Assembly (NCBI GenBank): GCA_011947345.1
Contig: JAAVTG010000618.1
Span: forward strand, 1 to 64,000
Origin: Phytophthora quininea
Lineage: Eukaryota > Oomycota > Peronosporomycetes > Peronosporales > Peronosporaceae
Direction of reading: 5' to 3'
Length of the DNA stretch: 64,000 bases
In this document: piece by piece, positions 56,139 through 64,000 of the stretch
How the letters are laid out: each line of letters opens with the position of its first letter
Numbering within the stretch: the stretch's first letter is position 1
Position numbers and translations under genes: made by a program
The notes under the pieces: model-generated
Database searches by the model: none
Told to the model about the DNA's origin: nothing
The model's input: the letters and a program-made list of their open reading frames with translations, nothing else

Positions 56139-56146
56139 TAGCTGTA
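56139..56146. repeat. hAT target-site duplication TAGCTGTA, right
   Basis: Second copy of the 8-base duplication; see 52797-52804. Confidence 0.9.
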
Positions 56147-56732
56147 CAGTGTGATCGGGATGCGGGCAATCTTGCGTTTAGAGGCGAGAACGAACCCGTT
56201 CGTGACTGCCTCGGACGGAAGCTGTCGACGATGAAGCAGCCAGTCCACGACCCTTTCATGCGCACAGCCGCTTGAGGATCATCTTTCGATACTCGATCTT
56301 GGGAAAGATTTTCGTATTACCAAATAGAAAACTATTTTTCACTTCAACACGTATTGGACTGTAGTATCTTGAAAACTTCCTATTGCCCGCCAGAGATGGC
56401 AGATAAGGAGAAGAGTCCAAGTTTACCATGCGCAGCTTTCCGACCATGAACGCGACGACTTCGGTGAAACCTCGCGCCGCTACAGCTTCCAACACGTCCA
56501 CAATCTGCAGAGGAAGACACCACTGCAGCAGTCCATCGTGCTCAGCCGTTGGGATGCCATCGTGAAAACGCCCGCACTCTTCTTCAGTGCGAGTGCGCTT
56601 GTTGGCGTTGCAGCGGCCAAGCTCGAGCAGTCGCTTGCGGCCCAATCGTTGCATTTCTTTTCAACGACTTTACTGTGCCAAATGACGAAGACTTTTTCTT
56701 TTGGGCCGTCGTTGGGATCGGACGGGAGTAAA

Positions 56733-59700
56733 GGTGGTAAGTACCACTGATTTGGACCGCAGCTCCGCGGGCGTGGGCTAAATCACCAAAAATGTCAGCT
56801 GGCCGTTAGAACCACGTGTACAGACTGCAGTTACCACCAGGAAGGGCTTTCTCACCAAAAGGGTTCACGACTCAAAGTATTGTTCAATCCTGCAATAGCG
56901 CGATTCAACATTATCTTCATTTGTACCTGACTACACAACTTGTGCTAAAGGTGTGGTTGACCACCTACAAGTCCTCAGAGCCGAGCGTACTGCTGCAACT
57001 AGACATCTGTGTACGAACCCACAAAGCAACGCTATTACGGCAGGGAAATCACTTATCACTCATCGAATGAATGCATTATTATTTTACTATATTACCACTC
57101 CGCCTCAGGAGAAGATTCCTCCACGTGGTGTTTGTACCTAGTGTCTGCGTCTCTTTGTTTGGGCACAAGACGCTCGAGGGACTGTACTTGGGCTTTGTGA
57201 AGCGGTGTCAGCGCCACTCGGATGCGCAGCGGGTTGGCTGCAACTGGTATTCAACAGTGCCACATAGCTCAATGACTGTGGTACCAGTGGGGCATGTGGG
57301 TTAGTGTCATTGTCAGCGCTTCCCGAGTCGCGCCAATCACTCAACCCACAGATCTCTGCATCGACTACTGTATTCCTACATTGTTCAAACGGTTCTTCGT
57401 CTTCGTAGTCTGGAGAGAATGACAAATCTGCCTCGTAAGCCACGCAGCCAGTCATATTGTAGCTTCGTTCGTTGTATCTTCGTCCTCCGGGAGGTGCGGC
57501 ATCTGCAATAGGTTCCAATACAACGGGCGTATCTTGACTTTGCGGGTTGGAATTGGTGTGCCTTTGAGGTTTCCGCTTCTTTTTTCCTTTGCTTTAGTAC
57601 GCCTCGAGGATGCGAGAACAAATCGAGGTTCAAGATCGGGCATACCAGGACATGGTACTCCCGCTGTCATCGTTGCGCGAATAACATGTACACAAATCCC
57701 GTACTTAAAGAAGTATCGACACCCACAAGCTTTGTTTCCAATATCCACAGTCCATCCACACCGGGGCATTCCAAACCATTGCATGCGCCGGATATGAGGA
57801 GACTTTATTGGTTTGTTCACATCACGAGGGTTTTAATCTCGTCATCCTTTTCGTCGGATCCCGCCTCGAGGTTTTCTATTGCCTCAGTCTTGTGAAAAAC
57901 CAACACTGTACGAGTGTCTCCTGATGGGGGCTGTATTTCAGCTCTGAGTTCCCGCACTTAACGTATCCGTTGTATAAGGCTCGAAGGCGGTACGATGCAG
58001 CTGGTGTCGTGTGAAATGGAGCACGGTCGTTGAAAAAGCCAATCGAGATGTATCCAGTCGATTCACAAGATCTGTAGGCGTAGCTTTTTATAGAATCATT
58101 GACGAGTTTGAGTGTTCGATGGTAGGTTTCGACAGGATTGTTAGTTGCTGCAGCCCCGGGTTTGGTAAGGTTAGCTTGCCAGTTCGAAAACCTAGAGTTG
58201 TTATCCATTGTTTCTTCAAATGCAAACTAATTTTGCGAAACGGTGTGTTCGTTTTGCCTTCGGTAGTCCATTTGGCGAGAGCATGGTCCCTGAGCTTTAT
58301 ATACTCATCTCTTGTTCGAGCAAAGTGCATCGCGTTGAAGTCGGTAAAAAGCATGCCAATAAGACGTGGTTGAAGTCCGCGTGTGTGGTTCTTCACGTTT
58401 TGCAAAACGTGGAACCAACACATTAATATGTTGGTATCGGGGAGCTCCGCTTTAATCGTATTGTAATGTGCGTCATCACAGTCCGTCATAACAAACTCGG
58501 GCTTGAACACGCAGTCAAATGCATCCCTCATGACTTCCTTTAACTCGCGCAGCAGCCATACAATATCATCTTCATTGCGTTGAGATGTACAACAATACAT
58601 GATCGGGAAATAAGATCCTCGGCGATCGGAAAAACCAAGCACGAGCACAGGGTAGTGTGTGTCTATCATGTTGTGCGTGCTATCCAAGTGCAAAATAGTG
58701 TTACAGTCTTGTAAACCTTGCGCTTTAACGTAAGCGCTCAATAGAGCAAAGCATGTAAGAGCGATTCGAAAAGGTGAGGTTGCAGACCCATTGCCCAAAT
58801 ACGGCTGCATTTCTCCTCCGCTGCATACCGCATCGCAAAGTACTATTAATTTGTCAGGATCTCGTGAAATCGGTACACCAGATCGATGCATGTTTTGAGA
58901 GCAAATATCAATGACAGGCCGCATGGAATCGCTTCGGTTGTTCTTCCTCCAACGCTTTACGAAGCCAGCAACTTGTTTCAGGCGCGGAGCTGGTTTAGAA
59001 AATGCTCCTCCTGCAATTTTTTGCTGAGTAGACCAAACAGTTGTTTGGCACGACCGAAGCATTCTCCTTAAGCATCTAACGTAAATATGTCTTCATCTCC
59101 GCTGTGAGTTGTGGCGAGGCTGGAGCACTATCGTGCGAACTGTCAAGGTTGTGCTCACGAGTGATGAACACCTCTGCAAAAGTAGTTTCTTCGCAAGCAT
59201 GGACTTTATAACGACACGGACAACCCGCATTGCATTGCCTTGACGTACAGATCGTAACGACCCTCCTCATGAAGTGATCTTTGACATGAAGCACGTCCTC
59301 ATCGCGAGCTAAATGGTCAAGCGAATACTTGGTTTTCTGGCTATGGCGCCGGCAATGCGATGGGAGCGTGTTTAAGTAAGCCTCCCAAGAAACATTCGAT
59401 GTGCCTCCAGTGTTTTCGTCACTTCGCCAAATACGAGTCCATGAAGGGCGTACTGCCTGTTGTAATTATGAAATCAACGCAGTATCATTAACGTTAGCTA
59501 TGAGAAACACGGGTCGAACAGTAAATGTAATTGTACCTGAGGAGGGGCAAGCGTTCGAATGTCTCTGTTCTCTTGGATCGCGCGATTTGTCAAGGTTTCA
59601 TCCACTTGGTGAGGGGGTGTCGTCTTGTTCAAGTTCATCAGCTCTGTCTGCATGTATTAACTCTTCATTTGGACACGCACTGTCGCGTTGTGTGCCCGAA

Positions 59701-60462
59701 CTACGGTCAGTTTTGGTGTTGGTATCGGCTTCAGAATTGGTGTCACACGTGCTATCCCCAACTTCTGATGAATCTTCACCTATTTCGTCTTCATCAGATT
59801 CAGCTTCACGATCTCGATGAGAGGGTTGGCTGGAGCGTATACGTGCAATCGTAGCTGATATTGCCTCATCAACCACATTACGCATCGCATCACTCAAGAC
59901 GTCACTTCGAGTTGGACCTGCAATTTCGCTAGCTACCAGATCGAATGTTTGAATACTTCGCCATCCACTCTGCGTTGTTGAATTCACTAATCCACTGCTA
60001 TCGGCATCCCACCGGATGACGTTAATGATGGGATCGATCTTATCATGAGTGTCCAAGTGTATTGGATACCGATCGCGAGGAACAACGCGAAGAACTGGAG
60101 CTCGTCGAAGCCATTGCGGTGCGATTGCGGTACACGGTACGTAGTACGAAATGAAATGAAATCACCGGCTGAAAGACTCTTTTGGCAGATTCGTTTGATC
60201 AATGCTGCGAGGCCAGGGAATCTGTCGCTGGGATGACTGTCGGCGTCCATTGACGAGAGGCTCTTAAAGGTATTCGCCGCGGGGTGGTAGTTTCTTTTGC
60301 AACGAGCACTCCAAAACGATAGCTATGTTGGCAATACGTCGCTAGCTATTGTGACAATACAGCGTTTTTCAGGTGCCGTACATCCTGCATTGGAGCATTG
60401 GTGATTCAGCCCGTATCAGTGGTGAGGTGAGCTCGTCCAAATCAGTGGTGAAGAAGCCCTCC
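56733..60462 (-). mobile_element. Mutator-like (MULE) element
   Basis: About 60-70 bases of inverted terminal similarity: left 56742-56790 (ACCACTGATTTGGAC...GGGCTAAATCACCAA) and right, in reverse complement, 60450-60390 (ACCACTGATTTGGAC...GGGCTGAATCACCAA). One long transposase gene lies between them. The exact outer ends and the 9-11-base duplication expected of Mutator were not identified, so limits are approximate. It sits between ankyrin gene D and the M96-family gene. Confidence 0.7.
57138..60250 (-). CDS. MULE transposase
   Basis: Read from 60250: an N-terminal region (MDADSHPSDRFPGLA), then a long acidic stretch (59600-59900), a Cys/His-rich FAR1/WRKY-GCM1-like part (CPCRYKVHACEE near 59210), the MULE catalytic domain (LHLDSTHNMID with the first Asp, FVMTDCDDAHY with the second, and LMCWFHVLQNV), and a SWIM zinc finger (ACGCRYFFKYGICVHV near 57690). 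The tail runs to 57138. Breaks near 60056, 59600, 59060, 58200 and 57500 are probably missing bases or short introns. The N-terminal acidic ORF may be separate. Confidence 0.7.
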
Positions 60463-60659
60463 TCGGTGGTGTTGCGGGAAATCCCTCATCGGACGGTTGG
60501 TAATCTTCACACTACACATCACCACGACGAAGGTCATGCCCAGCAATAGTCTTCCCAACTGTACATGTAACACGTGTTGTTGTTGAGGTTGGCGTGAAAT
60601 CTTCAGCCTTTTAGCTTTACAATTGGCTCTCCATCATCACTCACGTCACTCCTGACACC

Positions 60660-61871
60660 ATGCCAGTTGAGTTTTCGACGAGTCCTGCCGCAATGTATTC
60701 CATGGTCGCGACGAGTCTACCGCCTAACGAGTGCGACTGGGACGACATCCTGGACGGCATCGAACTGGAGGAAGAGCTCAGCCGATTCGTCACCAAGAAA
60801 CGTCAAAAACAACGCGTCAAAATGGCCAAGTTTCGGCGAAGCCGGAAGCAGTCGCTGACAGTCGTCGAGTATCAACACCTGAGACGTACGATGGACAACT
60901 ACGCAGACACACTGAAGAAAGAGACATCGTCCTGCGGCGTGTCAACCAGCAGCGCACAAACAAACAAATTGCTGGCGCTTGGAGTCGAGATAGACGTACT
61001 CCGGTGTCAAAACGTCGCTCTTGGTCTGGAAATCAAACGCCACCAAGCGTAATAGAAGTTGATTCTTGCGTCGAAAGTTCTCGACGACGTTAAAGCTGAG
61101 GAGGAGTCGCTGCTGGTATCGAGCGAGCAGCCTGGGTGGTGGGTGCGATTTCCCGATGGTGAGCCCCCGTTCTTCTTTCATCGATTCTCCATCGAGCAGA
61201 TCAAGAGCACGTCAGATCCGTTCGACTCGAGATTCCAAACGGTATTCCCTCCAGTCTGTTTGGTTGGTGAACTACTCGGTTGGAAAGTGTATCGTGCTCC
61301 AGCGCCTCCTGATGTGACTACCAAGAGTGGCGTACCATTACACGTGCGCTTCGTCAAGCGCTTCTTGTGCTCCATCGATACGGTCATGAGTGTGTCATTC
61401 GCTAAAGAGAGGGATGTGTGCCCAATCCTTTGGACGCCAATGGGCTGGGGATGCGGTCAACGCCACAACGTTTCCACCCAACTGCTCCAAGAGATCGATG
61501 AGGACACACGCTTGTCTGTCCACAGCATCCTCGGTCCGACTAACGTCCGATACATGTTTCTCACTCGACGCGAATTGACATTGGTTCGAGACAAGCGAAA
61601 ACTGGCTGCCAGTATGGTAGTGGCCGATTCGAAGGCGAACCAGCGCAGCCGCGACGTCAACAACATGCTGGACGACGCTAAATGGGTCTCTGAAGGTGGG
61701 GCTTGCATTCCGATGACGGAGGTTGATGAAGAGGTTACCGATATTGTGTACGACCACTGGGGCGACTGCGACAGCAAGCTGCATGCGGACTATTTGCTGG
61801 CCCAATGGACGCAGTTCGTAGTGGGATGGGAGCAGGCCATCGTGCCATCCAAGTTGCTCACGTCATTATAG
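60660..61871 (+). CDS. M96 mating-specific protein family member
   Basis: The first part (60660-61052) has an acidic start and then a basic, bZIP-like stretch (KKRQKQRVKMAKFRRSRKQ) and a leucine-spaced helix. The second part (61059-61871) has the family body: GWWVRFPDGEPPFFFHRF, GELLGWKVYRAP, GWGCGQRHNVSTQLLQEID, GPTNVRYMFLTRRE, KWVSEGGACIPMTEVDEE and LLAQWTQFVVGWEQ. Both are in the same frame but separated by TAA TAG at 61050-61055, so the gap is a tiny intron or true nonsense. Nuclear, expanded in Phytophthora and named for mating-induced expression. Adjacent to the MULE right end. Confidence 0.65.
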
Positions 61872-61967
61872 ACACTTAGCGCGGATCCCAGACTAATACA
61901 AGGATACTGCACATACCTTTCATCCCCATAGCTATTTTGTTCAAAGCAGAAATACTGCTACTGCTCC

Positions 61968-63589
61968 GTCATCAGCCGTAGCTTCTCACGAATGACCCAT
62001 TTGATTTTTGATCGCTTTGCCACATCGAGTGCTTTCTCCATAACGTCTCGAGACCAACCGCTCCTACTTTCGATGAATTTCTTTGCTCCGCCTTGTCCAT
62101 AGCGAGATGTTGCAATCAGTTCCTCACTTTTCAAAGCTTAGATGAGAGTTGTCCATCAGAAATGTCACCAGGGCATATCTCTTCGCCTTGACCGCATGGA
62201 CAAAAACCTCGCGAATCGTCAAAGCTGAGGCGTTCTGGTCTGCACGCGTAAATAATCTTCACGACGGGGGGAGGGAGGGGGCTGCTCTGGCTGCCACTGT
62301 TAGAAGTAGCTCCCGTAGTGCTGGTGACGATGACAGAGGATCGTCACGAAGTAGACTGGCGCACCGAGATCAAGAGTGATGGTAGAAAAGGCAACTGGTG
62401 CTAGGCCAGTCAGTCCAAGATTTACTTTGAAAGTAACAAGTTATCTGTGTGAGTCTAGTCGTGCAGCTTCTAACAGCCACAACGAAAGCATTCGTGATCA
62501 CTTCGAGAGAAATACAATTCTTGCTCAGCAGACACTCTTCGATATCGAGATGACCACGCTTGGCTGCCTTCGTGAAAGCTTGTTCAGCTATTTCTATGAT
62601 CAAAACCAGTCACTATCTCCACAATCTTGGCGTTGCCATTCCTCATAGCAAATTCCAAGACTTCATGCACTGGGAATACGACCCGCAGTGTGCAAAACTT
62701 TAATCAATTCGAGCTTGTCTCGGTCTACTGCAAGCTGCACAGTGTCGACCACCATCTCAATCGAGATACAGCTTTCTTCGCAAAAAGCTTTGATAGCTTT
62801 AATTCGGTCTGTAACACCCGCAGAAAAAAGGTCGGGGCTCATTATATACTGCAGCTGGAAAGAGTTTGGTGACAGAATCAGCGGCTGTCTGCCCCAACTT
62901 GAGAAGGAGCCCGATGATATCGCTACTTATCGTGCTGCAAAAGGCTTCTTCCAAATATTGTGGAGGAATATCTCGCTTTTGAAAAGGAAACGTCGATCTT
63001 CCCAAACTCCGCAGCTTCCACAAAAACTGTGTTGAGCACGTGCGGTGGGAAGTTTCTAGCATCGAACAAGAACTCCACTATACCAACTTCCGTCGCTGCT
63101 GTCTCAAAAGGCTTCATAGCCTGATGCCAGGTCGCTCAGTTGGTTGAAATGGAGATGTTTCACTGCGTCCATGTAGCTAGCACCCGTCAGACACGCCTGC
63201 AAACCCGCGGGTACTCCGATTGGGAGGGTGTACTCTGGAAAGTGTTGCCACATGAGTTTGACGATGGCATCCTGGCGCTCAGCTACCGCTTCAGCGACGT
63301 ATTTGGCATAATATTTCCAAAGGAAAAGCTGGGGATCTAGCAGCCCCTCCACGATCCCCACGTACCCGCCGCGAAGGGCAGCAGAGAGCACAGAGCTCTG
63401 CAAAGAGCAGCCCCGAAATCTCGACGTCCCCGAGTCTCTAGCACAGTCGCAACAGCGAATTTCACTGCAAGCAGGTGGCCATGAACTAAATAAAAGTTGG
63501 CGGTTGAATTTCACAATAGTGCCGTCACTCGAGCGGGGATTTCTAGAATTCGAGATGTTCATTCCAGATTGTTTGTGCAAAAAGGCCAA
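61968..63589 (-). CDS. Ankyrin-like gene E
   Basis: The closing block shared with genes A, B and D is present (QGGAKKFIESRSGWSRDVMEKALDV), with the stop at 61968. Upstream are FTKAAKRGHLDIEECLL (62560), EAAEFGKIDV and VGIVEFLFDARNFP (63000-63090), ALRGGYVGIVEGLLD (63360) and VAERQDAIVKLMW (63270). These are degenerate ankyrin repeats. Four or five single-base breaks divide it. A G-rich run at about 62266-62280 lies within the region. It is convergent with the M96 gene and divergent from the BAG-like gene. Confidence 0.55.
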
Positions 63590-63702
63590 TCATGCTCATG
63601 TCAACGATCTCTTCCTGCTCAAGCACTTCAAGCAGCTTCATTATCCAATTCCCTACGTGACACACAAGTCAAAACCACCAAAAACACAAACTGCCTACTG
63701 CA

Positions 63703-64000
63703 ATGGAAGCGCAGACGACCCACGAGAGGCAGCGCCTGGCCGCTATCGACGCCAAGGTCAAGGACGTGCAGGACAAACTCGAGACGCGGCTGCCGGCTCA
63801 GCGCCAGCACCTGGCGGCGCTCGTGTGCGGCGCCAAGTGGCGACTTCGGACGCTGCAACTTGAAAATGGAGATGCCTACGAGGCTGCCAAGAAGGTGCGC
63901 ACCGAGCTTGGCGCCTTCGACTACCGCGTCAAGGAGCAGGCGGAGCTGCTGACCCGCTACCTGCTGGAGTTGGACGACATTCTGAGCTACGGAGACAGCG
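63703..64000 (+). CDS. BAG-domain-like protein, 3' end cut by window
   Basis: An open frame from the ATG at 63703 to the window edge (99 codons), GC-rich like other conserved genes here. It is fully helical: IDAKVKDVQDKLETRL, then HLAALVCGAKWRL and a closing QAELLTRYLLELDDILSYGD. The last part matches the BAG-domain end (LL..LLxLDxIxSxGD), which binds the Hsp70 ATPase domain and acts as a nucleotide exchange factor. The truncation prevents certainty. Confidence 0.6.
   Translation, partial: MEAQTTHERQRLAAIDAKVKDVQDKLETRLPAQRQHLAALVCGAKWRLRTLQLENGDAYEAAKKVRTELGAFDYRVKEQAELLTRYLLELDDILSYGDS

Larger units (their letters stand above)
52527..56654 (-). pseudogene. Ankyrin-like gene D, split by a hAT element
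   Basis: The N-terminal part is at 56139-56654 (NKRTRTEEECGRFHDG, PTAEHDGLLQWCLP and EAVAARGFTEVVAFM, matching gene B). The C-terminal part is at 52527-52804 (GSPEVIQDVVGHAA, VVHLLISDP and NWSQDVLK, ending at 52527). The two halves meet exactly at the hAT target duplication. Without 52805-56138 and one TSD copy the frame runs LYSYQ into GSPEVIQ after one added A in an AAAA run. The insertion must abolish the normal protein. Confidence 0.65.

Noticed and set aside
1..64000. CRISPR array, rRNA genes or bacterial operon signals
   Set aside because: No regularly spaced repeats, no rRNA sequence and no operon-like gene chains; the gene set is clearly eukaryotic nuclear.

Overview
The window reads as nuclear DNA of an oomycete, most likely a Phytophthora species. 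The evidence is a secreted RXLR-type effector, Crinkler (CRN)-like modules, an M96 mating-specific family gene, short introns (about 45-90 bases), and a dense gene set broken by Ty3/gypsy, hAT, Tc1/mariner, pogo, Mutator-like and Fanzor elements. Nearly every conserved gene carries frame breaks. Almost all of them are repaired by adding one base to an existing run of identical bases, even inside a retrotransposon whose two LTRs read as identical. I therefore read most breaks as homopolymer under-calls in the assembly, and reserve 'pseudogene' for copies with substitution stops, lost catalytic residues or missing parts.

Layout. 1-2260: a CRN-like copy (its second copy is at 19710-20740) and unassigned DNA. 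2264-6410: a leucine-rich-repeat plus cysteine-rich receptor-like gene. 7330-9620: a coiled-coil gene and a PX-domain gene. 9636-13568: a sugar-transporter fragment, a pogo-type transposase and a decayed Fanzor (eukaryotic TnpB-like) gene. 13792-19590: phytanoyl-CoA dioxygenase-like, RPAP1 and LicD-like genes. 19710-22703: CRN copy 2 and multispanning membrane paralogue 1. 22804-30640: a compact housekeeping block of secretory-type G6PD-like protein, cytochrome b5, snapin-like BLOC-1 subunit, Mediator MED21, 3-hydroxyacyl-CoA dehydrogenase and amino-acid permease. 30962-37400: membrane paralogue 2, a TatA/TatB-like protein, a large unknown helical protein and a lipid-droplet hydrolase (LDAH)-like protein. 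37472-45169: membrane paralogue 3, split by a complete young gypsy element (38687-43106, 186-bp LTRs, CAGGG target duplication), with three related small secreted proteins around it. 45574-49081: an unknown gene, a possible LINE remnant and the RXLR effector. 49745-63589: a minus-strand cluster of ankyrin-like genes, one split by a hAT element (52805-56138, TSD TAGCTGTA) that itself holds a mariner-type element; a Mutator-like element (about 56733-60462) and an M96-family gene lie in the same stretch. 63703-64000: the start of a BAG-domain-like gene, cut by the window edge.

The window alternates conserved blocks (core transcription, fatty-acid oxidation, redox and transport) with plastic blocks of effectors, repeat proteins and mobile elements, which fits the two-compartment genome described for Phytophthora. 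The items most worth following are the Fanzor remnant beside a pogo transposase, the nuclear TatA/B-like gene, the membrane-protein family with its secreted neighbours, and the dated insertions inside family genes.
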